Shown piece by piece: positions 52,135-61,809 of a stretch of DNA of 64,000 nt (position 1 is the first letter of the stretch; each line of letters starts with the position of its first letter). The stretch covers positions 1 through 64,000 of the forward strand of contig JAEEJK010000083.1 in assembly GCA_016281815.1 (NCBI GenBank), in the 5' to 3' direction. The notes under the pieces were generated by a model that saw only the letters and a list, made by a program, of their open reading frames with translations, was not told the origin of the DNA and did not search any database. The translations under genes were made by a program, and so were the position numbers. The stretch comes from Prevotella sp. (GTDB lineage Bacteria > Bacteroidota > Bacteroidia > Bacteroidales > Bacteroidaceae).

Positions 52135-53358
52135 ATGAAGATACCCTTTTCACCACCCTACATTGACGAAAGCATCATCAACGAGGTCGTCGACTCCCTG
52201 CGCTCAGGATGGATCACCACCGGTCCTAAAGTCAAGGCCTTAGAAGCAGAAGTGATGAAATTGACCGGTTGTCAGGCTGCATTGGCTGTCAACTCATGGA
52301 CATCCGGGACGATCCTTATGCTTAGGTGGTTGGGGCTGAAAAGCGACGATGAGGTCATCATACCCGCTTACACCTATTGCGCTACTGCCATGGCCGTGAT
52401 GTGGGCTGGAGCCAAAGTCGTCATGGTTGACTCTGCTGAGGACTTCAACACATCAGCAGAAAAAATCCGCCAGGCCATCACCCCACGGACAAAAGCCATC
52501 ATCCCTGTTGACATCGCGGGATTCCCCTGCGACTACGATGCCATCATGGCACTTGTCAACGAACCCGAGATACGCGCCATGTTTCACCCCTCCTCACCTG
52601 TTCAGGAAAAATTAGGGCGTATACTTGTGCTCAACGACTCAGCGCACTCGTTGGGGGCTCATATCCATGGACAGCCCGCTGGTCCCCAGACAGATATCAC
52701 CATTTTCTCATTGCATGCCGTGAAAAACATCACGACAGCCGAGGGTGGTGTCATCTGCTTCAACCTGCCCGCACCCTTCGACAACGACCAACTCTACAAG
52801 GACATGCGGCTGATGACCCTCAACTGCCAGACCAAGGATGCCTTCACAAAGAGTCAGGCTGGCGGATGGCGCTATGACATTGTGGGCAAGGGAATGAAAA
52901 TCAACATGGCAGATGTCAACGCCGCCATCGGCCTTGCCCAGATACGGCAGTATGAGCATTTGCTGGCCGAGCGCAAACGCATCTACAATGCCTATGACAA
53001 GGCACTGGGCCAATATGAGTGGGCCATCCTGCCACCTTCTGTCAAAAACGGAGGTGAGACCTCATACCATGTCTACCCCCTCCGCATCAAGGGTTTCACC
53101 GAACAGCAGCGCGATGCACTCATCAACGAAATTGCGAAAAGTGAAGTGGCAGTCAACGTGCATTTCGTCCCGCTTCCCATGCTCAGTTATTACCGCTCGC
53201 TGGGTTACGACATCGCCGATTATCCCAATGCCCGCAGGCACTATGAGCATGAGGTCTCACTGCCTGTCTACCCACAACTCACTGACGAACAGGTACAGAT
53301 CGTGATCAATACTGTCGTCAAAGCCCACGACACCATCGCGGGCTGCCAGCAACAATGA
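52135..53358 (+). CDS. DegT/DnrJ/EryC1/StrS-family aminotransferase
   Basis: A 407-residue PLP-dependent sugar aminotransferase. SGWITTGPKVKALE near the N-terminus, PAYTYCATAMAV near residue 80, NDSAHSLGA (about 167-175) and FSLHAVKNITTAEGG with the PLP Lys197 are family hallmarks. It aminates a 4-keto or 3-keto nucleotide sugar. Two routes are possible: perosamine-type from the Gmd product GDP-4-keto-6-deoxymannose, or a UDP-sugar used by the adjacent PglC-like enzyme. No UDP-sugar 4,6-dehydratase is in view. ATGA overlap with the next gene. Confidence 0.93.
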   Translation: MKIPFSPPYIDESIINEVVDSLRSGWITTGPKVKALEAEVMKLTGCQAALAVNSWTSGTILMLRWLGLKSDDEVIIPAYTYCATAMAVMWAGAKVVMVDSAEDFNTSAEKIRQAITPRTKAIIPVDIAGFPCDYDAIMALVNEPEIRAMFHPSSPVQEKLGRILVLNDSAHSLGAHIHGQPAGPQTDITIFSLHAVKNITTAEGGVICFNLPAPFDNDQLYKDMRLMTLNCQTKDAFTKSQAGGWRYDIVGKGMKINMADVNAAIGLAQIRQYEHLLAERKRIYNAYDKALGQYEWAILPPSVKNGGETSYHVYPLRIKGFTEQQRDALINEIAKSEVAVNVHFVPLPMLSYYRSLGYDIADYPNARRHYEHEVSLPVYPQLTDEQVQIVINTVVKAHDTIAGCQQQ

Positions 53359-53945
53359 TCAGATTTTTCGACATTCTTCTCTCAGGATTAGGGCTGATCT
53401 TGTTATCACCTGTATTTCTGGTCATCTATGTCATCATCCGCAGCAGCAGCCGCGGACCAGGGTTCTACTCACAGAAACGCGTAGGGAAAAACGGCATGCC
53501 TTTCAGACTGTATAAGTTCCGCACCATGCGCCGAGGCTCCGACCGCGGGCACCTCATCACAGTCGGAGGGAAAGACACCCGTATCACAAAAGCCGGATAC
53601 TATATCCGCAAATACAAGTTGGATGAGTTGCCGCAATTATGGAATGTTTTCATCGGTGAGATGAGCCTGGTGGGTCCCCGTCCCGAAGTGGAGAAATATG
53701 TCAGGCTGTACACACCTTCCCAGCGAGTGGTGCTGAGTGTCAGTCCTGGCATCACCGACTATGCGTCGATAGAGTTTTCCAATGAGAACGAACTGTTGGG
53801 AAAAAGCGACAACCCAGAGCGGATGTACGTTGAGGAAATCTTGCCAAAGAAGATACAATATAATCTGAGATATATCAACAACCGTACACTGAAGGAATAT
53901 TTCAAGATCATATTCCTCACGTTCGCAAAGATATCCAAACATTAA
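53355..53945 (+). CDS. PglC-like initiating sugar-phosphate transferase
   Basis: A 196-residue small monotopic phosphoglycosyltransferase. The N-terminal re-entrant helix ([22 protein letters not shown]) is followed by KFRTM and the catalytic dyad Asp90-Glu91 in [24 protein letters not shown]. It transfers a sugar 1-phosphate from a UDP-sugar to undecaprenyl phosphate to start glycan assembly. The short form lacking the WcaJ N-terminal helices often uses 4-amino sugars, which fits the DegT neighbour. Start overlaps DegT by 4 bp. Confidence 0.93.
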   Translation: MIRFFDILLSGLGLILLSPVFLVIYVIIRSSSRGPGFYSQKRVGKNGMPFRLYKFRTMRRGSDRGHLITVGGKDTRITKAGYYIRKYKLDELPQLWNVFIGEMSLVGPRPEVEKYVRLYTPSQRVVLSVSPGITDYASIEFSNENELLGKSDNPERMYVEEILPKKIQYNLRYINNRTLKEYFKIIFLTFAKISKH

Positions 53946-53955
53946 AGTCACCTAC

Positions 53956-55122
53956 ATGGAAAAAGACAAGGTATATTTAGACTTTCTGAAGTTCTGCCTC
54001 AATGACCACCTGCCCGTTCCTGAAAGCATCAAGGACATCAACTGGCATGAACTGTTGGAATTCGGCAAGAAGCATACGATAGTGGGAATGTATATCCCCA
54101 CAGTACTGATGAAGGACGGCAAACTGAAGAAAGAAGACTTTATGGGAAACAAACCTACTGATGACGACGTCATGGAGTGGGTATTCGAGGACTATCTGCT
54201 GCGAAGAAACAACACCGGAGTCTTCGAGCGGGCTCAGAAAGCATCCGAATGGTTCCGTGAGCAAGGATTCCGCAACTGTATCCTCAAAGGCCAAGGCAAC
54301 GCGCTCATGTATCCCGACCCCTTGCTCCGCACCAGTGGCGATATCGATATCTGGCTGGAAGGCACCCGCGATGAGATCCTGGCATTCACCACACAATACT
54401 ACAACATGCACGCAAGTCCTCTGCATGTGGACTTCCCCATGTTCAAGGAAACACAGGTAGAGGTGCACTTTCATCCCTCCCGCATGTACAATCCTTACAT
54501 GAACAAGAAATTGTGGGCTTATTGCGACACCCAGGCAGATGAACAGTTCGAGCATTGGGTGTCCTCCGCTGACGGCAAATACAAGTTTACGGCTCCCACC
54601 AATGAGTTCAATGCTTTCTATCAACTCGACCATATTTTCAAGCATCTCATCAACGAGGGTATAGGACTTCGTCAGGTCATCGACTATTTCTACTTGTTGC
54701 GCAAGCGTTACAATGACGGTATCCCAGCGGGAGCCAACGAGAAACTGATATCGGTTCTCAACCGGTTCAATCTCAAAAAATTCTCGAGAGCGATGATGTT
54801 TGTCCTCCATGAGTTTTTGGGTTTGGAAGAAAAATACCTCTACATCAAACCCCATAAAGAAGAGGGAGAGTTCCTGCTCAACGAGATATTGGAAGCAGGC
54901 AACTTCGGCAAATATGAAAAGCGGCTGACCGATTCACTTGAGGGTGTCAAAGGACATGTCAACCGTTTTCTCGTGCTGACCGCTTTCAAATACCGCCTGC
55001 TCCGCCACTATCCTACAGAAGCCATCTGGATGCCCTTACGAGACCTTCGCTATCATTTCAGCCATAAGAATCTGGAAGAAAACGAAGGTCAAACCACTGA
55101 AAATACCCCAACCAATCCATAA
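53956..55122 (+). CDS. Nucleotidyltransferase-fold protein (NTP_transf_5 type)
   Basis: A 388-residue protein with a nucleotidyltransferase core: CILKGQGNALMYPDPLLRTSGDIDIWL (about 113-140), where G-x-G and the D-I-D pair are the catalytic-type residues, and a helical C-terminal part. Family members are common in Bacteroidetes polysaccharide clusters with unclear substrates. It lies 10 bp after the PglC-like gene and 5 bp before manC. Confidence 0.8.
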   Translation: MEKDKVYLDFLKFCLNDHLPVPESIKDINWHELLEFGKKHTIVGMYIPTVLMKDGKLKKEDFMGNKPTDDDVMEWVFEDYLLRRNNTGVFERAQKASEWFREQGFRNCILKGQGNALMYPDPLLRTSGDIDIWLEGTRDEILAFTTQYYNMHASPLHVDFPMFKETQVEVHFHPSRMYNPYMNKKLWAYCDTQADEQFEHWVSSADGKYKFTAPTNEFNAFYQLDHIFKHLINEGIGLRQVIDYFYLLRKRYNDGIPAGANEKLISVLNRFNLKKFSRAMMFVLHEFLGLEEKYLYIKPHKEEGEFLLNEILEAGNFGKYEKRLTDSLEGVKGHVNRFLVLTAFKYRLLRHYPTEAIWMPLRDLRYHFSHKNLEENEGQTTENTPTNP

Positions 55123-55127
55123 AAGAA

Positions 55128-56195
55128 ATGGCAAACAACAGAAATCACCTTGTCATCATGGCAGGCGGCATCGGCAGTCGCTTCTGGCCGATGAGCACTG
55201 CTGAAAGACCCAAACAGTTCATTGACGTGCTGGGTGTGGGCCGCTCTTTGCTGCAACTCACCATTGACCGTTTTGAAGGCATCTGCGACCCCAACAACAT
55301 CTGGGTGGTAACCAATGCAAAATATGCGGACATCGTTCACGAGCAGTTGCCTCAGATCCCGACAGAACATATCCTTTGCGAACCATGCCGCCGCAACACC
55401 GCTCCATGCATAGCATACGTGAGTTGGCGAATCAAGAAAGAGAACCCCAAAGCCAATGTTGTGGTGACACCGAGCGACCATATTGTGACCAACAGCAGCG
55501 AGTTCAGGCGCGTGATATCCTCATGCCTTCAATTTACTGGTGAGACTGATGCCATTGTTACTCTTGGCATGAAACCAACCCGTCCGGAAACTGGCTACGG
55601 ATACATACAGGCCGACCTGACTGCCAGTTCACTCCGCAACAAGGAGATTTTCCGAGTTGACTCTTTCCGTGAGAAGCCTGATGCCGCCACCGCAGAGAAA
55701 TACATCAAAAACAAGAGTTATTTCTGGAATGCCGGCATTTTTATCTGGAGCGTAAGCACGATAGTCAATGCTTTCAGGGTTTACAAGCCTGCCATGTCAA
55801 AGATTTTCGAGAACATGTTCCCGATTCTTGGCACCCCTGAGGAACAAACTGCCATTGATCTTCGCTACCCGGAATGCGAAAGCATCTCCGTAGACTATGC
55901 CATCATGGAGAAAGCCTCCGAGATCTTCGTCTGTCCGGCAGATTTCGGGTGGAGCGACTTGGGCACATGGGGCTCCCTCATGGCGCAGACTCCCAAAGAC
56001 CTTTATGGCAACAGCAAAATAGGCAGCAACATCTCCCTGTTTGACACACACAACTGTATCATCCACACCACAGAGGAGCGCAAAGTGGTCATTCAGGGAC
56101 TTGACGGATACATCATCGCTGAGAAAGACAACACTTTGCTTATCTGCCGTCTCAGTGAGGAACAGAAGATCAAACAATTCTCCGGAGAAGGTTGA
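55128..56195 (+). CDS. manC: Mannose-1-phosphate guanylyltransferase
   Basis: A 355-residue enzyme making GDP-mannose. The signature [21 protein letters not shown] is at residues 11-31, with VVTPSDHIV near 115, FREKPD near 185, WNAGIFIW near 205 and [13 protein letters not shown] near 270. The C-terminal phosphomannose isomerase domain of bifunctional ManC is absent, as is usual for the shorter type. It feeds gmd directly downstream. Confidence 0.95.
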   Translation: MANNRNHLVIMAGGIGSRFWPMSTAERPKQFIDVLGVGRSLLQLTIDRFEGICDPNNIWVVTNAKYADIVHEQLPQIPTEHILCEPCRRNTAPCIAYVSWRIKKENPKANVVVTPSDHIVTNSSEFRRVISSCLQFTGETDAIVTLGMKPTRPETGYGYIQADLTASSLRNKEIFRVDSFREKPDAATAEKYIKNKSYFWNAGIFIWSVSTIVNAFRVYKPAMSKIFENMFPILGTPEEQTAIDLRYPECESISVDYAIMEKASEIFVCPADFGWSDLGTWGSLMAQTPKDLYGNSKIGSNISLFDTHNCIIHTTEERKVVIQGLDGYIIAEKDNTLLICRLSEEQKIKQFSGEG

Positions 56196-56239
56196 TTTCC
56201 TTGACGCATCCAGTTCTTCATCACCCATTTACACATCAA

Positions 56240-57325
56240 ATGAAAGACAAAATAGCACTCATCACAGGCATCACCGGGCAAGACGGCTCTTATCTGGCAG
56301 AATTCCTCATAGACAAAGGCTATGAGGTACATGGCCTTCTCAGGCGGTCATCATCCTTCAACACAGGGCGCATAGAGCATCTCTATCTTGACGAGTGGGT
56401 CCGCGACATGAAGAAAAAACGTCTGGTCAACCTTCATTGGGCTGACATGACCGACTCCTCATCCCTCATCCGTATCATCGGTGAAGTGAGACCGACGGAG
56501 ATCTACAATCTCGCTGCTCAAAGCCATGTCAAGGTGTCTTTTGATGTCCCGGAATACACAGCCGACACAGATGCCGTGGGTGTCTTGCGCCTGCTTGAGG
56601 CGGTGCGCATCTGCGGCTTGGAGAAACAATGCCGCATCTATCAGGCCTCCACGTCCGAGTTATACGGAAAAGTGCAGGAAGTGCCTCAGAAAGAGACCAC
56701 CCCATTCTACCCCCGCTCTCCCTACGCTGTGGCCAAACTCTATGGTTTCTGGATCATGAAGAACTACCGCGAGAGTTATGGGATGTATTGCTGCAACGGT
56801 ATCCTCTTCAACCATGAAAGTGAGCGTCGTGGTGAGAATTTTGTCACCCGCAAGATCACATTGGCTGCCGCCCGCATCGCTCAGGGTTTCCAAGACAAAC
56901 TCTATCTTGGCAATCTCAACTCACTTCGCGACTGGGGTTATGCCAAAGACTATATAGAGTGCATGTGGCTGATTCTCCAACAGCCTGAGCCTGACGACTT
57001 TGTCATTGCCACCGGCGAGTATCACACCGTCAGGGAATTTGCCACGCTGGCCTTCGAGGCGGTGGGCATCCATCTGGAATGGAAAGGAGAAGGAGTAGAC
57101 GAACAAGGCATAGACCAAAACACCGGACGCGTCATCGTTGAAGTCGACCCGAAATATTTCCGTCCTGCCGAAGTTGACCAATTGCTGGGTGACCCTACCA
57201 AAGCCCGCGAACGCCTGGGATGGAACCCACGCAAGACCCCATTTGCCGAACTGATTCGCATCATGATCGAACACGACATGAAATTTGTCAGGAAACTTTA
57301 TCTCAAGGCTCAGTTACCCGAATAA
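56240..57325 (+). CDS. gmd: GDP-mannose 4,6-dehydratase
   Basis: A 361-residue SDR-type dehydratase turning GDP-D-mannose into GDP-4-keto-6-deoxymannose. [14 protein letters not shown] (10-23) is the NADP loop; [15 protein letters not shown] is the typical specificity region; the catalytic residues are Ser139 with Glu140 (TSELYGK), Tyr162 and Lys166 ([10 protein letters not shown]). [17 protein letters not shown] is diagnostic. The ATG at 56240 is chosen, 44 bp after manC, because the upstream 16 residues do not fit the family. Confidence 0.97.
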   Translation: MKDKIALITGITGQDGSYLAEFLIDKGYEVHGLLRRSSSFNTGRIEHLYLDEWVRDMKKKRLVNLHWADMTDSSSLIRIIGEVRPTEIYNLAAQSHVKVSFDVPEYTADTDAVGVLRLLEAVRICGLEKQCRIYQASTSELYGKVQEVPQKETTPFYPRSPYAVAKLYGFWIMKNYRESYGMYCCNGILFNHESERRGENFVTRKITLAAARIAQGFQDKLYLGNLNSLRDWGYAKDYIECMWLILQQPEPDDFVIATGEYHTVREFATLAFEAVGIHLEWKGEGVDEQGIDQNTGRVIVEVDPKYFRPAEVDQLLGDPTKARERLGWNPRKTPFAELIRIMIEHDMKFVRKLYLKAQLPE

Positions 57326-57331
57326 TTCCCC

Positions 57332-58423
57332 ATGGCACTCCAACAAACATCCAAGATATATGTGGCAGGTCACCGCGGACTGGTGGGGTCTGCCATATGG
57401 GCTAATCTGCTTCAGCGGGGGTACACTCATCTTGTCGGACGCACGCACAGCGAACTCGACCTGCTCGACCCCGTGGCGGTCAGACAGTTTTTCGATGAGC
57501 AGCAGCCCGATGCCGTTGTACTTGCAGCAGCACATGTGGGAGGCATCATGGCCAACTCACGTTACCGCGCCGACTTCATCTACCAAAACCTTCAGATTCA
57601 GCAGAATGTCATCGGCGAGAGTTTCCGTCATGGAGTGAAAAAACTCCTTTTCCTTGGATCAACCTGCATCTATCCCCGTGAGGCACCTCAGCCTATGCAC
57701 GAGGATGCGTTGCTTACCTCTCCTTTGGAATATACCAACGAGCCTTATGCCATAGCCAAGATAGCCGGTCTCAAGATGTGCGAGAGTTTTGCCTTGCAAT
57801 ACGGTTGCGACTATGTGGCCGTGATGCCTACCAACCTATATGGTCCCAATGACAATTTCGACCTGGAGCGCAGCCATGTGCTGCCAGCAATGATCCGCAA
57901 ACTGCATTTGGCCAAATGCCTTAATGAAGGTGATTGGGAGTCAGTACGCTGCGACCTTACCGCACGTCCTGTCGAAGGCATCAGCGGCAATCATTCCAAG
58001 GAAGACATCCTCGCCGTACTCCTCAAGTATGGCATTACTCCTCAGTCTGTCACCCTTTGGGGCACAGGCGCTCCTCTCCGCGAATTTCTCTGGAGCGAGG
58101 ACATGGCAGATGCCAGTGTACACGTCTTGCTGAATGTCAGTTTTTCCGACACCTATGATCCTGACGAAAAGGAAATTCGCAACTGCCACATCAACGTGGG
58201 CACAGGGAAAGAACTTACCATCCGCGAACTGGCAGAGAAGGTGATTGCGGAAACGGGGTTCAAGGGAACTTTGCTATGGGATGCCACCAAGCCCGATGGC
58301 ACACCGAGAAAACTGATTGACGTCAGCAAACTCCATCAACTGGGATGGCACCACAAGGTAGATATCGACGAAGGCATCCACCGACTATACACATGGTATT
58401 CACAAACAATGACCAATAAATGA
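57332..58423 (+). CDS. fcl: GDP-L-fucose synthase
   Basis: A 363-residue epimerase/reductase that converts GDP-4-keto-6-deoxymannose to GDP-L-fucose. VAGHRGLVGSAIW (11-23) is the NADPH loop, LGSTCIYPREAPQPMHED (109-124) and Y139-A-I-A-K143 hold the active site, and GTGKELTIRELAEKV is near 290. The gene lies 6 bp after gmd. Together with manC they provide GDP-fucose for the fucosyltransferase that should be among the local GTs. Confidence 0.96.
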   Translation: MALQQTSKIYVAGHRGLVGSAIWANLLQRGYTHLVGRTHSELDLLDPVAVRQFFDEQQPDAVVLAAAHVGGIMANSRYRADFIYQNLQIQQNVIGESFRHGVKKLLFLGSTCIYPREAPQPMHEDALLTSPLEYTNEPYAIAKIAGLKMCESFALQYGCDYVAVMPTNLYGPNDNFDLERSHVLPAMIRKLHLAKCLNEGDWESVRCDLTARPVEGISGNHSKEDILAVLLKYGITPQSVTLWGTGAPLREFLWSEDMADASVHVLLNVSFSDTYDPDEKEIRNCHINVGTGKELTIRELAEKVIAETGFKGTLLWDATKPDGTPRKLIDVSKLHQLGWHHKVDIDEGIHRLYTWYSQTMTNK

Positions 58424-59547
58424 CATCCAATCCTTCCCCATTGACCAATCATCCTTCTTTCAGTCCCGCAGGCATGCCAAGTACTGAAACCATTACATCC
58501 CAAAAACACATTTTCAAAATGTCTCTTCCCACTCAATTCGTTACCATCGTCATTCCTGTCCTCAATGAGGCCAAGATCATTGAGGATTGTCTGAATTCTG
58601 TAATCTGCCAAGAATACCCTAAGGAACTGATGGAAATACTGGTTGTCGATGGGATGAGCAATGACGGCACACGTGATATAGTCAATAGGATGAAGGAAAA
58701 GGATTCGAGAATTTTCTTGCTCGACAATCCTAAGAAACATGTTCCCAGCGCCCTCAACATCGGCATAAGGAAAGCAAGAGGCTGCATCATTGTAAGAATG
58801 GACTCCCACTCTGTTTATTCACCTCACTATGTCTCTACTTTGGTGGAAAAGATGGTTGAACTGGATGCATGGAATGTGGGTGGAGTATTGATTACCACCC
58901 CGGCAAACGACTCCGTGAAATGTCTTGCCATCGCCACTTGCCTGAGCCATCCGTTTGGGGTTGGCTCATCTTTGTTCCGGATTGGAAGTACAAGCATCGT
59001 CGAAACCGACACCGTGCCTTTCGGCTGTTTCAAAAAGAGCCTTTTCGAGAAGGTGGGAATGTTTGATGAGGAAATGCTGAGAAACGAAGATGAGGAAATC
59101 AATGGCAGAATAAGAAGGGCGGGAGGCAAGATCTACCTGATCCCGGAAGTAACCATGAAATATTATCCCAGAGACAGCCTCACCAAACTGTTCAAGATGT
59201 ATTATCAGTATGGACTGTGGAAACCTCTTGTCAACAAAAAAGTAGGCAATGCCGTTTCCTGCAGGCAGTTTATACCGCCATTGTTTGTCTTTGGGTTGGT
59301 TTTCGGACTTATCTTAAGCCTGTTCAGTCCTATTTTCATGAAAATTTACCTTTCCGTTCTGCTTTTATACCTTCTTATCACCATATCAGTAGGCATTCGG
59401 CAGGCTATCAAGCATTCCAGACCATTGTTGTGCCTATATATCCCCATCACATTCTTTTGTCTGCACTTGTCCTATGGCATCGGATACCTTTGGGGCTTGT
59501 GCAACTGGTTCAGATACAAAAAAATGAAGTATTCCCTGGACCGCTGA
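58420..59547 (+). CDS. Glycosyltransferase family 2 with C-terminal membrane helices
   Basis: A GT-A enzyme of up to 375 residues. The core starts VTIVIPVLNEAKIIEDCLNSV, with VVDGMSNDGT, the metal-binding RMDSHS (D-x-D-like) near residue 127 and a later MLRNEDEEINGRIRRAGG. Two or three hydrophobic segments close the protein (about 280-360), as in ExoA-like transferases. Two starts are possible: ATG at 58420, overlapping the fcl stop, or ATG at 58519, which removes a 33-residue Ser/Pro-rich leader that looks unlike the family. I favour the second biologically but give the longer frame. Confidence 0.88.
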   Translation: MTSNPSPLTNHPSFSPAGMPSTETITSQKHIFKMSLPTQFVTIVIPVLNEAKIIEDCLNSVICQEYPKELMEILVVDGMSNDGTRDIVNRMKEKDSRIFLLDNPKKHVPSALNIGIRKARGCIIVRMDSHSVYSPHYVSTLVEKMVELDAWNVGGVLITTPANDSVKCLAIATCLSHPFGVGSSLFRIGSTSIVETDTVPFGCFKKSLFEKVGMFDEEMLRNEDEEINGRIRRAGGKIYLIPEVTMKYYPRDSLTKLFKMYYQYGLWKPLVNKKVGNAVSCRQFIPPLFVFGLVFGLILSLFSPIFMKIYLSVLLLYLLITISVGIRQAIKHSRPLLCLYIPITFFCLHLSYGIGYLWGLCNWFRYKKMKYSLDR

Positions 59548-59613
59548 TCCAACGGTCGGCCATCAGGTATCGCATACTGCCATTCTAAGACTGTTCACTT
59601 GTTTCATCCATAG

Positions 59614-60666
59614 ATGGGAAGAAAGATTTTTTTTATCGGGCCTCTTGGTGCTGAGGCAAAAATGGTGAGCGGCGACTCACTGAAAAACCTGCACCTCACC
59701 CGACAGTTGGAGAAGTTGTCTGTACACCTTACCATTGTCGACACCAATGCCTGCCGGAAATCTTTCTGGAAGACCATATCCTCCATCTTTTCCGTCGTCA
59801 CTCATCGCAAGAGCAAATTTATAGTCTCTGCCAGCACAAGAGGTGCCTATATCATCCTACAGTTGTTGCGCTTTTTCAAGATCAAGGATGTCATCTACTG
59901 GGTGGTTGGCGGCGACGTGCCCCATCAGATGGATTGTGGCTTTGTCAGCAAAGCGCCATACAGGAATGCCAGAATCATCCTCGTGGAGGGAGAGCGGATG
60001 AAGGAGTCGCTGAATATCAGCGGTCTGAACAATGTGATGAGACTTCCCAATTTCAAGCATATCACATCCATTCCTCAGAAAAAGCCACGTTCATCTGATG
60101 CACCCGTCAGATTTGTATTTCTCTCCAGAATCACAGAGGACAAAGGTTGCACCTATATCAACAGGGCGGCGGAAAAACTGAATGAGAAAGGATTGGCTCA
60201 TCTGTTCAGCATCGACTACTATGGCTCCATTGCTGAGGAATACAAGGAAAAATTTCAAAAGGAAATCGACCTGATACCCAACATAGCATACAAGGGATTT
60301 CTCAATCTGCTTCAGACAGACAACTATGCCGTGCTGGCCGGTTATGATGCCATGCTGTTTCCCACGTTTTTTTATGGCGAGGGATTTGCAGGCATCTTCA
60401 TAGATGCCTTCATCTCAGGGCTGCCTGTCATCGCATCCGACTGGAGCCTCAATGGAGAAATCATCAAAAACGGGAAGACAGGATGGATAGTCCCCAACCG
60501 GAATGTGGATGAACTGGCCAACACCATGGAACGGGTCATCCGTCATCCCGAACAAGCGTGGGAAATGGGACAGGCCTGCCAGGCACAGTGCATGGAGTAT
60601 GACACCGACCATGTCGTCACCCCATCACTGCTGAAACAATTGGGCTTGCTCACCCCCCAATCTTAA
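59614..60666 (+). CDS. Glycosyltransferase family 4
   Basis: A 350-residue GT-B protein. The N-terminal FFIGPLGAEAKMVSGDSLKN and the C-terminal RFVFLSRITEDKGCTYINRAA plus FYGEGFAGIFIDAFISGLPVIASDW (E-x7-type donor site) show the GT4 fold. Last plus-strand gene of the cluster. Its TAA stop shares a TTAA with the stop of the convergent GT2 gene. Confidence 0.88.
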   Translation: MGRKIFFIGPLGAEAKMVSGDSLKNLHLTRQLEKLSVHLTIVDTNACRKSFWKTISSIFSVVTHRKSKFIVSASTRGAYIILQLLRFFKIKDVIYWVVGGDVPHQMDCGFVSKAPYRNARIILVEGERMKESLNISGLNNVMRLPNFKHITSIPQKKPRSSDAPVRFVFLSRITEDKGCTYINRAAEKLNEKGLAHLFSIDYYGSIAEEYKEKFQKEIDLIPNIAYKGFLNLLQTDNYAVLAGYDAMLFPTFFYGEGFAGIFIDAFISGLPVIASDWSLNGEIIKNGKTGWIVPNRNVDELANTMERVIRHPEQAWEMGQACQAQCMEYDTDHVVTPSLLKQLGLLTPQS

Positions 60667-61568
60667 TGGATGAAACTTTGCCAGTGTGAGGCTATCTTAT
60701 CAGACACAAACCGCCTCACATCTGTGCACAAGGATACCTTGTTCTTCTTCAGGGCAAGCCTGTATTTCTGAACCTTTACCTTCAGCGGAAGGTCAACAGA
60801 ATACCTCGATCTGATAAAATAGTTCAAAAAAGAGGGTATCTGAGAAAAACCTACTTCCTGATACAAAGAAATCGTCTGCCCGCAAATATCCAACAGAGAA
60901 TCCAAAACAAGTGAATTTCTGAATTTGTCCGTTTGGCTCCCCCCTGCAGGCCGATAATAATGATAGATGACAGTTGGTTCCACTGCCATTTTTTGAGCCA
61001 ACTTGCTGCATTTCAAGCAGAACATCTTGTCATTGCAAGTCAGCAATTCATCGAAGCGGAGTTGGTGCTTCTCCACCATTTCTTTTCTTACCATCCGCGA
61101 CCAAGGAGTCCATATTCCATACCTAAGTCGCTTCTCTGCATGAGATTTTCCTTTGAGAAAAGCCTTGATTATTGAGGTAATCTCATGCGGCCAAATTTCC
61201 CCTTTCTCATTAAAACAATGAACGTTCAGATACACGATGTCTGTATCTGTATCATCGGCATATTTATCTAGAAACGCATTCAGATGCTCTGTGTAACAGT
61301 CATCCGCATCTGAGAAAACCAGCCATTTGCCTTTTGCCTTTTCCATGCCGATATTTCTTGCCCTGCCAGCACCCTTGGCGCGTTCTTCATCCAAAAAAAT
61401 CAGTTCGGCTTTCTGAGCATCGACAACGGGCTTTTTGTCATTGTCGCTATTGTCATCGACAACGATAATCTGCACATCATCACGGTCAGGTATGCTGGCA
61501 AGACAGCGACTGAGCAAATCCGGACAGTTCTTATGTGGAATTATAATGGAGTAATTGATTTGCTGCAT
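60663..61568 (-). CDS. Glycosyltransferase family 2
   Basis: A 301-residue GT-A enzyme: YSIIIPHKNCPDLLSRCLASI at the start, IIVVDDNSDN near residue 35, FSDADDCY (D-x-D) near 95 and RYGIWTPWSRMVRKEMVEKHQLRFDE near 155. It is encoded against the main polysaccharide operon and has its own promoter (61647), so it may be regulated separately. Donor unknown. Confidence 0.9.
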   Translation of the reverse strand: MQQINYSIIIPHKNCPDLLSRCLASIPDRDDVQIIVVDDNSDNDKKPVVDAQKAELIFLDEERAKGAGRARNIGMEKAKGKWLVFSDADDCYTEHLNAFLDKYADDTDTDIVYLNVHCFNEKGEIWPHEITSIIKAFLKGKSHAEKRLRYGIWTPWSRMVRKEMVEKHQLRFDELLTCNDKMFCLKCSKLAQKMAVEPTVIYHYYRPAGGSQTDKFRNSLVLDSLLDICGQTISLYQEVGFSQIPSFLNYFIRSRYSVDLPLKVKVQKYRLALKKNKVSLCTDVRRFVSDKIASHWQSFIH

Positions 61569-61646
61569 AACACAACCATCATGAAATCTATATCTCTTTT
61601 TCTCGTCAGATACTTCAAAAACGCCTTAACTTGCAAGATAATTGTG

Positions 61647-61654
61647 CAAAGTTA
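61647..61654 (-). promoter_or_regulatory. Bacteroidetes -7 promoter element (TAACTTTG) for the minus-strand GT2
   Basis: The minus strand reads TAACTTTGC with TTGG (61679-61676) 21 bp upstream. Leader to the ATG about 75 nt. Confidence 0.6.
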
Positions 61655-61781
61655 GCACATTTCCTGATAATAAATCCAATTATTTCTTTTTTTTTGAACG
61701 CATCCCTGTTATCTAAATGCTATAGCGTTTTTAAATGAAGAAACTTTTAACTATTTGGACGGAAAATTTCATTATTTTCAT

Positions 61782-61789
61782 TACTTTTG
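61782..61789 (+). promoter_or_regulatory. Bacteroidetes -7 promoter element (TACTTTTG) for the six-hairpin glycosidase gene
   Basis: TACTTTTGC lies 20 bp before the ATG at 61810. A TTTG at 61754-61757 is 24 bp upstream, slightly too far for an ideal -33 box. Confidence 0.6.
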
Positions 61790-61809
61790 CATATTAATTC
61801 TGTATACTC

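Noticed and set aside
43498..60666. DprE1/DprE2-type epimerase for converting lipid-linked ribose to arabinose
   Set aside because: Looked for among all genes of the region; Gmd, Fcl and the SDR have other clear assignments, so no epimerase can be claimed.
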